A stretch of DNA of 64,000 nt from Ctena decussata (GCA_963989385.1 OZ022506.1:4195415-4259414), one strand, 5' to 3'; numbered from the stretch's first letter, positions 1 through 10,556 are shown. The notes: generated from the letters alone by a model not told the origin. Made by a program: numbers and translations.

Positions 1-535
1 AAATGTAAATGGTAGAGTTGCTTCCCTTTCTATTGTATCCATAACCCTTAACTAAAGGAAGGTACAGAATTTTCATTACTTTACAACTCTGGCTTTTCGT
101 CCGTTCGAGCGAGAGGCAAACGATATCTCGTACCGTACGGAAAGTGACGACTTTGGCGACAATGCCTTTTCGCCAGCCTGTATAATGCTGTCCCTCAATA
201 TTCCGATAGAATGTCCGCGGCAACAATGTAGTCTGATTTGGGTCTACACTTCTATCAAAAATTGATGTGAATGCGTATACTTTCAGGGGAAGCAACTCTA
301 CTAGTCAAATTTTGCCTACCCTCTCAAAAGGGGTCAACACTAGAAGGAAAGAAATTCATTTTCGAAAGATCTATCACCCAGGGAAGCAAAGAGGATATAC
401 AAAATTTGTTCCTTTTCGTAAATATGGCGGTAAAATACTGAGATGTACTCATATACCTGTATAAAACATTCGCATTAGTGGCCACGGAGGAAATGCCCAT
501 TCGTTTTGAATATTTGGGATAAATACGGCGCATCG
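1..535 (-). repeat. Degenerate arm of the amplified block
   Basis: Bases 1-60 match 5010-5065, and 190-300 match 5755-5840, in the same orientation, so this is another piece of the block that carries copy A. It includes an AAGGAAAGAAATTC half-hairpin near 341-365. No gene copy lies inside; if one exists it would be left of the window. No coding sequence is supported. Confidence 0.55.
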
Positions 536-539
536 CGGC

Positions 540-745
540 CTAAAGGCAGGATCAAGAAAAATGTCTGATTGACTGTGTACCGTCAGTATCCTATGCCAAC
601 ACTCAGGTTGGTCTCTTGACAACACCAAGCTTTGCCAGCCAAGCCATACTTCAAAACGACCTGACTTTTTTCCTTAACTTTTCCGATTTTCCGTACCCTT
701 TTACGAATCTAAAAGTCGATTATACTCGTTAAATGTGTCATTTGA
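540..745 (+). repeat. Unexpanded relative of the 50-bp minisatellite locus
   Basis: This stretch follows the order seen around the 6.2-7.7 kb array: a CGGC...GGATCAAGAAA lead, a diverged CTGTGTACCGTCAG segment, CTCAGGTTGGTCTCTTGACAA, TTTGCCAGCCAAGCC, then CTGACTTTTTTCCTTAAC. It carries about one unit instead of about 29, so it resembles the state before array expansion. Confidence 0.45.
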
Positions 746-760
746 AAATTATTAGGAGCT

Positions 761-1786
761 GTCAGAGAGTGGTTTTTCCCCCTTTCCCCCCGGAAAAATG
801 GCTATAGGAAGGACGGCTATATAGTGGATTGTCCGGACCTCATAGAGCCACTTTTCCCCCATAGTCCTTTTTCCCCCATCGGGAAATTGGCTATTGGTGA
901 ATTTGGCATGGCTATTGGTATTTTGCGGAACGGAACGAAACGGAACGGAATGGAACAGAGACATTTTACGGAATTAATGGCAGAAGAAATATATCAGTAT
1001 TTCTAGGGAGGTAATAAAGGTGATTAATTCGAAAAATCAATATGCAAATTTAGCAACCATATTTTTATAATAATCAATAATTACTAATTTAAGGAACGAG
1101 CAAAGTGTGATTTCTTCCCATCGTACGTACACATACGCATGCGAGCTTACAGGAAGATGTACGAACAGGTGCTTTGTCTAGTCATGTTTGATTCAGTAGG
1201 GAGTTTATTGCATTGAAAATCATTATCGGACGTGTGTCCCAATGGGAGTCGAGCCCACAACTCTTGCATGAAAGGCGAACACTAGTCCAGGCACTCCGCT
1301 GCTTGCACGCACAGATGAACACTTGTATTAACACAAAACGATACAAATTTATGAACGCAACCACGTACACTTACACTCATATCCGTTTATGGCTAACATG
1401 GCAAAGCAAAATGCCTACCTGTTTTGCCTAAACAAAAATAAGACGGTTCTAGCATCTGGTATCCATCGATATTTTACGGACAGACACTCATATTTCTGTT
1501 TCAGTTATGAACCTCACTATTATAATTAGAGAAGGAGCAAATTCCAATATGTAGCGTGTTTCCTGCAATCATATTACCAGGGGGAAAATCCACTATAGAG
1601 GGGAAAAACGGCTATGCAAAAACACGTATAGTAGATTTTCCCCGGGGAAAATTGGCTATATAGTCATATTTCCGGGGGGAAATTCTACTATATAGCCATT
1701 TTTCCGGTGGGAAATTCTACTATGGAAAAATCATAGACATTTTTCCGGGGGGAAAAACTACTAGGGGGGAAAAGCTACTCTCTGAC
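761..1786. mobile_element. 1.03-kb TIR element with 7-bp target-site duplication
   Basis: The ends are inverted repeats: GTCAGAGAGTGGTTTTTCCC at the left, and the reverse complement of GGGAAAAGCTACTCTCTGAC at the right. AGGAGCT flanks both sides (754-760 and 1787-1793). The related empty context near 7762 reads without an insert. Subterminal sequence is rich in short TATAGCCATTTTTCC repeats. No transposase ORF is visible, so it is probably non-autonomous. Confidence 0.7.
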
Positions 1787-1908
1787 AGGAGCTATTCTTA
1801 ACTCCTAAAAGCAAATTTTCTTTCATGTATGGCCCCACCGCAAGTACCACTCCGAGTGAGGAGATCGATAATTACTTTAACGCATGGGAAATCTTTTCTG
1901 ACAATATA

Positions 1909-2144
1909 TGAGCCGCGAAACGAGAAAACCAACAAAGTGGTTGTGCGCCCAGCGCAGACTCAGATCAGCCTGAGCATTCGCCCAGTCTGATCAGCGTCTT
2001 TGTTGTCCGCATGGAGGTAGCTTAGACACTTAGCTACCCTTTAGAGGCTTAAGGAAGAGTCTGATTAGATTGGGCGGATGCCCAGGCTGATCTGAATCTG
2101 CTCTGTGCGTACAACCACTTTGTTGGTTTTCTCGTATTGCAGCT
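1909..2144. repeat. 235-bp fold-back MITE, copy 1
   Basis: Both arms carry the family signature: TGAGCCGCG..., GAGAAAACCAACAAAGTGG and CTCAGATCAGCCTG on the left, with the reverse complement on the right (GGCTGATCTGAATCTG, CCACTTTGTTGGTTTTCTCG). The centre is a looser ~60-bp spacer with CTTAGCTACCCTTTA. No coding capacity. Confidence 0.8.
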
Positions 2145-2329
2145 GAAGTTTTATTCTTGAGCTGAATAAGTATGAGTCCCACAGTCACTAGTTTTCAAAT
2201 TCTCTGACTTTTTTCTGAGTTTTCTAGATTCTTCCTCAGTTTTCCTGACCAGCCGTACAATTCCCTGACTTTTCCCTGACCTGGAAAAAGTCATTTTCCA
2301 TATGGTTTACTTTACCATGGCTTTTTTCA

Positions 2330-2570
2330 TGCTCAGCTGAGATGTAGCTCAACTTTCAATGTTGAATAAATTCAAAATACCAAAGAAGGCTTGTTTCGAG
2401 CATAAAATTAAGAGAAATTATGTAAAAGGAAAAAGTTGGAAACCACAAAATCACTGCAGAGTGCTCTGAATTTATTTACATATTTATTACATGTAGTTTG
2501 AATTTTCATGCTCAGCTGAGATGAATATGAAAAAAAAAGTTTTATAACCTTGGGGCCGAGCCACGTTCAT
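2330..2570. repeat. AT-rich dispersed repeat ending TATAACCTTGGGGCCGAG
   Basis: CATGCTCAGCTGAGAT occurs at both 2329-2344 and 2508-2523, and the right side ends GTTTTATAACCTTGGGGCC. The same terminal motif recurs inverted at 3740-3760 and within 58317-58468, so this is a dispersed family. Boundaries are uncertain. Confidence 0.35.
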
Positions 2571-2651
2571 ATTGATTTCGAGCTTTACGTCAAATATTAG
2601 GAGCCTACCAGATGATTTTTTAATGTTCAGTCTTGTTTTATCTTGTGTATT

Positions 2652-2905
2652 GCTGGAGAGATGCGTCGTAGCGACTGGGTGGTGGTGCAGAAGGTTGGAG
2701 GTTCGAATCCCGGATTGGGTCAACTGGCAACTAGAAACTCTGTCAACCCAACAGTAAATGAGTACCTTTTCGAATTAGGGAAGTATAAGGCAGTGAAAGG
2801 AGAGAGATGGGCTCCGTCTTTCATATACTGTGTCCAAGAAACAGTGGGCCGCTAATCCCTACTGCCCATACGGCTACTAGACTATTGCAAACCTTTACTT
2901 TCGCC
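2652..2905 (+). mobile_element. tRNA-headed SINE, family 2
   Basis: GGTTCGAATCCCGG at about 2700 is a pol III B box. The body (AACTCTGTCAACCCA, GTAAATGAGTACCTTTTCG, GGAGAGAGATGGGCTC, CCCATACGGCTACTAG) is shared with the copy at 26470-26745. The 5' tRNA half is diverged. No target-site duplication was resolved. Confidence 0.65.
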
Positions 2906-3289
2906 TTTACTTTATTGCTGAAATGTCTAAGTCAGATGTAGGGTTGCAATTCCTTTATTCCTCAGAATTAATCAGATCATTTAAGTATTGATTCCAAACT
3001 GTACGCTTACTATCTGGAACTAGCTCGAGAGGTTCTCGGATGTTTTGATGGAAATTTATGATTTACATTGTATATGGCTAAAATGTCAAATTCATTTAAT
3101 TTTTGTAAAATTTCCACCAACGGTAACCCAATCATCTATATATTTTCATAAGCTGTATGCCAAACAGGATCCTATTTTAAAGCATTCTCTAGATATTTGC
3201 GGTCAAAGTCTTGTTTTAATTGTTTTCCTCATTTTTTATTTATCTATTTTTTTTTTCTATGAAAATGGCTTAAGAGTTGATCGAGTTAT

Positions 3290-3660
3290 CTTTTTATTGC
3301 CTAGCATACTGGAGAGAAGCCTTAAACAGCCAAAGCCAAACTTAGCTTTTCATACTGGGAACAACTAATGGGTGTTTGGAGAGGGGGAGAGGGTGGGGCA
3401 AGAGGACATATGCTTGAAGAAAATATTTATATATCATCACTTGATGATTGCATCCCAAGGTGGCGACACCCTTTTAAAAAGGGGTCTACCCTTAAAGGAA
3501 AGAATTTGCTCCTACAGGAGCGAATTCCTTCAGTTAAGGTTTGACACCGTTTACAAGGGAGGCAAACATGAAAGTGGCAAAGTTGCTTCCCCTGAAATTA
3601 TACCTATTTACTTTAAGGCGTATGGCTACACCTCTAAGGAATAATACTGACACCTACACG
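3290..3660. repeat. Dispersed hairpin-family block with zinc-finger-linker-like motif
   Basis: CATACTGGAGAGAAGCCTTA (3306-3325) repeats a motif also found at 47190-47210, 52500-52915 and 63340-63360. It is followed by the family hairpin GGAAAGAATTTGCTCC / GGAGCGAATTCCTTCA at 3497-3532 and the standard GGCAAAGTTGCTTCCCCTGA segment. No intact coding sequence. Confidence 0.5.
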
Positions 3661-3988
3661 TTTTTTGTCTCTCACTAAAGTGGGGCTACTCTTTTTTTAG
3701 AATGAGTTCTAGAACCCGGCATGCGAAGCATGTCCTGGCCCCGAGGTTATAAAACTTTTTTCATGCTCAACTCAGCTGAGTATGAAATTTTACCTGCTTA
3801 CAAATAGCAAAGTACTGATAAGTAGGTACATGCGTGTCAATGCATGTTACTATTTTCATTTCAGTTTTCGTGAACGTTTATTCCTGTCCTGTTTTTACAT
3901 AATCTTGAATTTCAGCAGAGGAACATTTTATATATGCAGCATAAGCTTTATTATTTTTATTTTAAAACGAAAAGCAACTCATAAAGGT

Positions 3989-4024
3989 TTCTTTCTGGAC
4001 TATTTGGTGGCCCAACAAGGGGCC
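3989..4024 (-). terminator. Histone-like 3' hairpin and purine element, copy A
   Basis: On the minus strand: GGCCCCTTGTTGGGCC (5-bp stem) then ACCAAATAGTCC and AGAAAGAA. Layout and spacing (hairpin end to AGAAAG about 12 nt) resemble histone pre-mRNA 3' ends, but the loop departs from the usual UUUC/UUAU. The loop differs from other copies while the stem is kept. Confidence 0.5.
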
Positions 4025-4116
4025 TGTTGATCAGCTGAGATTATCATATTTTTTTTACTATTTCTGTATTTTATTATTTTTATTTGCTTTTTATATTTTT
4101 TCCACAGATAAGGGCC

Positions 4117-4481
4117 TCAAAAAGGCCTAATCATTCCATAAAGGCTGGTTTCCTCGTCATCATACTCTTCTTCTTCAGTATCAGCAGTAGTAGCAACAGA
4201 AACATCTTCATTTCTATCCTCACTGCTAGCGACCAAATTTTCACTCCTAGACTCCAGTACTTCAGCCATATGTAGCATTACTCTTGTAATCTTTCCATCA
4301 GTTTCTGTAAACGTAGCTGACTGCCACATCTCGGGTCGCCCGCCTCTAATCTTGTACCCCGCGTCAGCTCGCCCGCCTCTGGTTCTTCGCCATATCTCAG
4401 CTCACACCTCAGCTCGCCCACCTTCAGTTTTTCACCCGCCTGTTCTACAAGTCTTCTCTCAGCACGATACTTCCTATACAT
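4117..4481 (-). pseudogene. Multicopy acidic small protein, copy A, frameshifted
   Basis: This is an inverted copy of the intronless gene found at 45.8, 51.5, 55.5 and 61.6 kb. It starts MYRKYRAERR at 4481 like the others and keeps the GELRCELR, GSQL and DETSLYGMIRPF blocks. Compared with copies B-D it lacks one A in an A-run near 4292-4294 (GATGGAAAGATT against GATGCAAAAGATT). The upstream frame therefore stops soon after, and the conserved C-terminal half, including MAEVLESRSE and the acidic tail, lies in another frame. It also lacks about five codons near residue 16, an in-frame deletion. Promoter and 3' hairpin remain, so it may still be transcribed. Function is unknown; I do not recognise the family. 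Confidence 0.7.
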
Positions 4482-4510
4482 CTTGATTCCTCAAGGAGCA
4501 GAACAAGTTC

Positions 4511-4576
4511 TGACAAGCGGCTCCGTTGCTGCGTATTTATAGCGTCAGAGTTGTCAACGTCTTTTTATCAGCCAAT
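4511..4576 (-). promoter_or_regulatory. Core promoter of copy A
   Basis: Minus strand: TATAAATA at 4541-4534, predicted start in TCAGAA at 4511 (30 nt from the first T of TATA), and a CCAAT box read as ATTGG (plus-strand ccaat at 4572-4576). The CRE-like site of the other copies is mutated here (TGGCGTCG, just upstream). Confidence 0.55.
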
Positions 4577-4889
4577 CAAATGCGACGCCAGAGGATTGAA
4601 AAAATACACTGACGGCGACGCAGATTTGTGTTTTCTCAAGAAGTTTGATTTCATATTTCTAAATGATTCCGTTCATTTTTTGAGCGAGAATCATGTTGTA
4701 TTATCAGATAGTCCGTAAAGCTTCATTTCAGCACACAAGCAACATTGAAACAAAGTCGTATTTATTAATGCCAGTCAATTACTGGTTTCGTATTACAGCA
4801 ATTAACTCCGTTTTTGATACTCCTAGAACGAAAATCATTGCTATAGATTACATTCAGGTGTATGGATACATTTTCATGATATTGGAGCC

Positions 4890-6100
4890 ATTTTCACAAA
4901 GGGGAACAACTTTTGTGACTTCCTATTTGCTTCCCTGAGCGCATAAACCCTTCAGAAAGGGGTCCACTCCAAATTCTTTCTTTTAGAAGTTGACCCCATT
5001 GAGAAGGGTGATAAAAATGTAAATTACAAAGTTGCTTCCCCTTATATTGTATCCACATGCGCTTGAAGTTTAAACCGTGAAACACCTCAAAATGTCCAAA
5101 ATCGGAAAGGTCATATGTGCAACATTGAACAGTCTTTGTCGGGCGGCCCGTTGTGTCTGTTGAGTCCTCGTCTTTGCTTCTTCATGGTGTTGAAGTTTGA
5201 TTTGTGTGTTTACCGTGGTGATTCGTTGGCGGGTTGGGGGTTGTCATGCGAACCGAACGGCCAACTGGATGTGTTGTGCCACTTCGGAGGCTGGGGGGTG
5301 GGGTTGGGCCTGTAAGGTCGATTTGAGCCCCCCGGTGGTTCATTGCTGACCGTTCCGGGGCGGTGGTTCTGTTGTGGTTCTCTGTTGCCTGTTTTTGGTG
5401 TCGGGGTTTCTGTGGTGTTTTGCCTTGTGTGTGTTCTTGTTGTTTTTGGTTCGGTTTGGGTTGCTGGGTGGCCGCCTTTTGGGGGCAGGCTGCTCACTCG
5501 GTTGGCCGTGTGTTCTCTGTATCTTGATTATTTGTAATCTTAGTTGTTTCCAACTATGGTTTGAGGGCTGGATTTGGATTTTGATTGTTTCAGTTCCTGG
5601 TCTTTGCATACTTTTTACTTTTTTTGGATAACAAGACTTAGAGACCGTTCTAAGCTAGAACTTCACCAAGAAAGCAAGATGCAGAATTGACCATGTTTCA
5701 TGAATATGGCTTCTCGCCATGCCTTCATGATACTTAACCTAAATGATCTGGCAGAATTTCCGCGGATACAATGTAGTCTGATTTCGGTCTTGACTTCTAA
5801 CAATAATCTAATGTGTATGCGTATACTTTCAGGGGAACCAACTCCACCGTTCACATTTGTTCCTCCCATCTCAATATGGGCCAATTCTTAAAGAAAAGAA
5901 TTTGATCCTAGAGGAGCAAAGTCTTGTCTTTAAGAGGAGACAGTTTTGTACTTCATGAATAGATCCGATCTACGAAAGGCTTCACCATCCGTGAAAGCAA
6001 GGAGGATATGAGATATTATGAAAGTTGTTTCCCTTCGCAAACTGGAGGAAAACACTGAGATGTATCCACACACCTTAAAGCATACCCTAACAGAATAAAC
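4890..6100 (-). repeat. Upstream part of the copy A block, with hairpin repeats
   Basis: Read on the minus strand, this matches 49.86-51.1 kb: gene-upstream sequence, GTTGCTTCCCC segments, CATGGCGAGAAGCC and the AGCTAGAA junction. Relative to that copy it is interrupted by a GT-rich insert (5124-5640). Open frames in it are small and unsupported. Confidence 0.55.
5124..5640. other. GT-rich, strand-asymmetric insert with a 137-nt A-free tract
   Basis: Flanking sequence is collinear with 50541-50640 on the other strand, where this ~0.5 kb is absent. The plus strand is strongly G+T rich, and 5350-5486 contains no A at all. Minus-strand frames are therefore open by composition (TAA, TAG and TGA all need T) and encode proline/threonine/asparagine-rich strings that should not be taken as genes. 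No TIR, tail or target-site duplication is obvious. Confidence 0.6.
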
Positions 6101-6210
6101 GGGCATGGGTGAACGAGTCCATTCCTAAAAAAATATTTGTCGGGATCTTTGGGATAAGAACGGAGCACCACGGCCCTGAGGGCTTCTGCCGTATCAAGAA
6201 ACGATAAGAT

Positions 6211-7660
6211 GTATTGTGAACTGTCAGACTCTTTGCGTTTTGTCTCTTGGCAAGGTTCGGGTATTGTTAACTGTCAGACTCTTTGCGTTTTGTTTCTTGG
6301 CAAGGATCAGGTATTGTGAACTGTCAGGTTCTTTGCGTTTTGTTTCTTGGCAAGGTTCAGTATTGTGAACTGTCAGGTTCTTTGTGTTTTGTTTCTTGGC
6401 AAGGTTCAGGTATTGTGAACTGTCAGGTTCTTTGCGTTTTGTCTATTGGCAAGGTTCAGGTATTGTAAACTGTCAGATTCTTTGCGTTTTGTGTCTTGGC
6501 AAGGTTCAGGTATTGTGAACGGTCAGGTTCTTTACGTTTTGTCTCTTGGCAAGGTTCAGGTATTGTGAACTGTCAGGTTCTTTGCGTTTTGTCTCTTGGC
6601 AAGGTTCAGGTATTTTGAACTGTCAGGTTCTTTGCGGTTTTTTTCTTGGCAGGGTTCAGGTATTGTGGACTGTCAGGTTCTTTACGTTTTGTCTCTTGGC
6701 AAGGTTCAGGTATTGTGAACTGTCAGGTTCTTTGCGTTTTGTCTCTTGGCAAGGTTCGGGTATTGTGAACTGTCAGACTCTTTGCGTTTTGTTTCATGGC
6801 AAGGTTCAGGTATTGTGAACTATCAGGTTCTTTGCGTTTTGTTTACTGGCAGGGTTCAGGTATTGTGAACTGTCAGGTTCTTTGCGTTTTGTCTCTTGGC
6901 AAGGTTCGGGTATTGTTCACTGTCAGTCTTCTTGCGTTTTGTCTCTTGGCAAGATTCAGGTATTGTGAACTGTCAGACTCTTCGCGTTTTTGTCTTTTGG
7001 CAAGGCTCAGGAATTGTGAACTGTCAGTCTTTTTGCGTTTTGTCTCTTGGCAAGGTTCAGGTATTGTGAACTGTCATGCTCTTTGCATTTTGTCTCTTGG
7101 CAATCTCTAGGTATTGTGAACCGTCAGACTCTTTGCGTTTTGTTTTTTGGCAAGATTCAGGTATTGTGAACTGTCAGTCCTTTTGCGTTTTGTCTCTTGG
7201 TAAGGTTCAGGTATTGTGAACTTGTCAGACTCTTTGCGTTTTGTCTCTTGGCAAGGTCTAGGTTTTGTGAACTGTCAGTCTCTTTGTGTTTTGTCTCTTG
7301 GCAAGGTCCAGGTTTTGTGAACTGTCAGTCTCTTTGCGTTTTGTCTCTTGGCAAGGTTCAGGTATTGTGAACTGTCAGACTCTTTGCGTTTTGTCTTTTG
7401 ACAAGGTCCAGGTATTGTGAACTGTCAGACTCTTTGCGTTTTGTCTCTAGGCAAGGTTCGGGTATTGTTCACTGTCAGTCTTCTTGCGTTTTGTCTCTTG
7501 GCAAGGTTCAGGTATTGTGAACTGTCAGACTCTTCGCGTTTTGTCTTTTGGCAAGGCTCAGGAATTGTGAACTATCAGTCTTTTTGCGTTTTGTCTCTTG
7601 GCAAGGTTCAGGTATTGTGAACTGTCAGACTCTTTGCGTTTTGTCTCTTGGCAAGGCTCA
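6211..7660. repeat. 50-bp minisatellite, about 29 units
   Basis: The consensus unit contains TATTGTGAACTGTCAG, then GYTCTTTGCGTTTTGTCTCT, then TGGCAAGGTTCAGG. Period is 50 bp with occasional 49 or 51. Variants (GACTC or GGTTC after CTGTCAG, GTTCACTGTCAGTCTTC) recur in blocks; for example the run near 6900-7040 reappears near 7440-7600, suggesting higher-order duplication. Open frames across it are a by-product of the period. Confidence 0.95.
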
Positions 7661-8373
7661 GGGTTGCCAGCCAGTCCACCTTTAAAATTCCTTGACTTTT
7701 TCCTAAAGATTTCTGATTGCCCATGCCCTTTTACAGATCCAAAAATCTCTTTCATTTAACTTGAAAATTAGGGGCTATTGAAAAAATGAGAAAACATATT
7801 TTTGTAGTTCGATCTACACCAAACAGAAAGCAATTTAATTATTTCTTTTTTGCATGTCTTTTTTTTATTATTATTTTTATTTTTTATTTTTTTTTATTTT
7901 TTATTTTATTTTTTTTTTTGTACTTCAATCTAGGTATATACCCAGAGTTGTGCTTCTCCCCAACCTGCCTATACATCGCCTCGTACATAAATATATAGGC
8001 TATGATGGACACCTCAGACCAATGCCTACGGACAAGTGACTCCCGTTCATTTTTTTTTTTTTTATTTTTTTTTTTTTTTTTTTTTTTTAAGAATGGACTT
8101 AGTTCTTTTACTGTTTAGTCGAAGTTTGGGTAAAAAATAAAAAAAATCTACTTCCAACCCTGGACATTTTTTCTGAGAAAACCTGAAACACATATTTTTT
8201 TTCCTTATATACATACAAGTACATCAGTCCGCGTTCATTCCCTGCCCTGCCCCATTTCCCCCGCCAAGATGTAAGGTGGCTGGGCAACCCTAGGGAAAAG
8301 AGAATTAAGGTCTGAAGCTGGATTTGATGTTATCTACATAAGAAAAGTAAGAAACTCCTCCCTTAGTTCATGC
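7661..8373. other. AT-rich spacer with poly(T) runs, no gene seen
   Basis: 7661-7760 continues the dispersed repeat that hosts the minisatellite (GGGTTGCCAGCCAGTCC, CTTGACTTTTTCC). 7850-7920 and 8050-8088 are near-pure T. Small hydrophobic frames are low complexity. Nothing else is recognised. Confidence 0.6.
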
Positions 8374-8572
8374 GAGCCCCTGTAGCTCAGTAAGTTCAGC
8401 GCTGACTTTCTGGTCTAGCAGTCTCGGGTTCGAGCCCCTCGATCTCTAGGCGGAAGTCTTTTCAATCGTAATCGGAAATCCATTGCACACAGTCTTTCAC
8501 CCACCCACATCGTCCTCATATGACTAAAATAATTTTAAAAAGGACGTAAAATCGCAAGACATCTATCTATAA
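8374..8572 (+). mobile_element. tRNA-headed SINE, family 1, copy 1
   Basis: Head CCCCTGTAGCTCAGTAAGTT is a pol III A-box region, and TCGGGTTCGAGCCCC is the B box. The body has TCTTTTCAATCGTAATCGG, CATTGCACACAG and AAAAAGGACGTAAAATCGCA, and ends in CATCTATCTAT repeats. The same family occurs at 36.9, 38.1, 46.5 (-) and 18.3 kb (-). Confidence 0.8.
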
Positions 8573-8579
8573 CTTACTT

Positions 8580-9087
8580 CATGGCTGACGTGCAGGAACC
8601 CAGTAAACCCAATTATTGTGCCGGCTATATTGCTAGCTTGGCTCTGTCAAATTTAATCGACAAAATCCATTTTCGCGGGAAATTAGAAGCTTCCATTTCC
8701 CCGATTCTACAGAAATAATGTCGGCAAATGCAAATACAACTCCTACAGGAAATCATTTAAATAACGTAGAGTAGGTTGATTGTTTTGCAGAAACTTACAT
8801 TTCAAGTAAACGATCTAGCAAGACAGTTCGTACATCGGACGTTTCGCTCAAAAGTCGGTTCGTACGCGGGATGTATTTTGACAGTTGTCTTGTCTAATAT
8901 CTTGACGTAACTCCGATTTTATTTTTTGATTTGTCTCCGGGTATTTCAGAAACAGACAAAATGATAACAATAGCCGGAGTGCAATTTCGTTGCTCTAGAT
9001 CAGACAGTAGATTTCAGATTTTTTTTCTTTCTCTACTGCCACACCATCACTCAACATTATGGTAAAAGTTTTCATTGCCAATGGAAA
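8580..9087. other. Unannotated upstream region of the dCMP deaminase gene
   Basis: This is fairly unique sequence. A short frame starting ATGGCTGAC at about 8582 was tested as a first exon of the deaminase; its only nearby GT donor is in the wrong phase. No other coding signal. Confidence 0.3.
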
Positions 9088-9186
9088 AAGCTTGTCTGCC
9101 CAGTCTGATCAGACTCGGGGGCTGCCCAGGCGAATTGAGTCATCCATGGGGGCATGCCACAGATGGTTTTGTCAATTTGCGGCTCA
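9088..9186. repeat. Decayed 235-bp fold-back copy split by an insertion
   Basis: Contains GTCTGCCCAGTCTGATCAGA, CTGCCCAGGC and a terminal TTGCGGCTCACAT like the family right arm. A TIR element is inserted at its right end. Confidence 0.45.
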
Positions 9187-9191
9187 CATAA

Positions 9192-9783
9192 CAGGTTAGG
9201 GAGAAGCTCAAATGGATCGAGCTATATAGCCCGATCAAAGTATAAAATGAATGGAAATTAAAGCATTATTGCTTCTGCATTTGCACTGAAGCTGAACTGC
9301 AAAATTTGATATGAACAGCAGCATAAAGTATGACAAACCTTTTATGATTTTGTAAAAAAATTGAACTTCCACCGTTGCGTTTTATGCAAATTGAGAAAAA
9401 TTTAAATACAAGAATATCTTTGAGATGCTCCCTCAAACTGGACAGATATATCCACTTCTGTGTCATGGTATACATACCTGCTACGCTGGGATCATCTCAG
9501 AAGTATAATTGGACTGCAATTATAGAAATGTCAGGAGAATGGGAAGAATGCTTATACATACATGTGGTTCTTTCACAAAAACGCAACGGCAGAAAAATCA
9601 AATTGCTTTGCATTCCAACATGATTTTCATCAATATTGAAAGTGCAGTACTCAAAATTTTGCAATTATATTCAAAATGGATTCAGGTGAAGATTCTTCCA
9701 ATTATAATACAATTTCTATACCTCGATCGGGCTAAATAGCTCGATCGGGCTATATAGCTCCATTTGAGCTTCTCCCTAACCTG
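9192..9783. mobile_element. 592-bp TIR element with CATAA target duplication
   Basis: Left end CAGGTTAGGGAGAAGCTCAA and right end, reverse complemented, begin identically and continue through a GCTATATAGCCCGATC motif on both sides. CATAA occurs at 9187-9191 and 9784-9788. The interior (9240-9720) is AT-rich with no transposase. Confidence 0.75.
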
Positions 9784-9788
9784 CATAA

Positions 9789-10482
9789 TAGTCGGATGTG
9801 ATCAAGTTGTCAATGGTAGATAGGGCTCCTACATTACAAAATGTTATAAACATTTACATGAGTGTTAGAACCAAATGATGACTGTTGCAATTTTATTCTT
9901 AGTATCAGACATCACTGAGACCCCCCCATACCTTTATATGATACCACATTTGTGTAACCCAATCATGCGCTGCCATTTTCGTTGAAAAAATGTATAAATA
10001 CTAATAATTGACCCATTTCCGTTGACAGCAATAAAATTATTTTTGGACCTTAATTGATAATTACAGACATTCAACATAATTTAATTATTTATCCTTTTAA
10101 TTGATAATTATTGTCAATGCTACACGCTGCAATTATCTCACCTTCCTGGTAAGCTTTTCCTGTGAAAAACAGACACCTAGATAATTTTTCATTTGCACAA
10201 CAAGTGTTGTCGGCAGAGACTACTTTGCCTTTGATGTGCACCTCATAAAATTAGCTGCCGATTATGACATGTATAACAGGTTTCTGGCATGGCGTACAGT
10301 CTTCAAGAAATTCTGTCTGACCGCCTGTAGATAAAAATGCATGTTGCAGTATGCCTTAATAGCCATTTTCTTACATGTCTATTATATAAATTTAGCAGAA
10401 GTTTGGTGAACCACATTCTGCAGGATCCATGAGGTCTAATATACCGTAAACACTCTATATATTGGGACAGTTAGGTCTGAGC
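9789..10482. other. Unannotated AT-rich sequence
   Basis: TTGATAATTA motifs near 10047 and 10100 are partly inverted and could be a small decayed element. No gene or clear element is seen. Confidence 0.3.
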
Positions 10483-10556
10483 AAATAGTGCCAACCCAGA
10501 TCAGACTGCTCCTCACGGAGCAGTCTGGCCAGGGTTTACACTATTTGCCATCCCAT
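10483..10556. repeat. Fold-back hairpin around GGAGCAGTCTG
   Basis: AAATAGTGCCAACCCAGATC pairs with the reverse complement of GGCCAGGGTTTACACTATTT, and the centre CAGACTGCTCC...GGAGCAGTCTG is near perfect. Related short fold-backs lie at 12541-12603, 16712-16770 and 35525-35592. Confidence 0.65.

Noticed and set aside
1228..1318. tRNA-like segment on the minus strand (GGGCTCGACTCCCATTGGGA)
   Set aside because: B box is plausible but the D arm and acceptor stem do not fold; possibly an old SINE piece inside the TIR element.
5210..5609. Pro/Thr/Asn-rich minus-strand proteins
   Set aside because: The tract lacks T on that strand, so stop codons cannot occur; open frames are compositional.
6283..7620. 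Several 60-100-codon frames reading repeated Cys-Glu-Leu-Ser/Trp-Gln-Gly-Ser strings
   Set aside because: They are translations of the 50-bp minisatellite; 50 is not a multiple of three, so each frame cycles through the same three strings.
6211..7660. CRISPR-like array
   Set aside because: Units are direct 50-bp repeats with no unique spacers, in a eukaryotic repeat context.
8582..8640. ATGGCTGAC as the deaminase start exon
   Set aside because: The only nearby donor (CCCA|GTAAAC) ends one base into a codon, but the next exon requires two.
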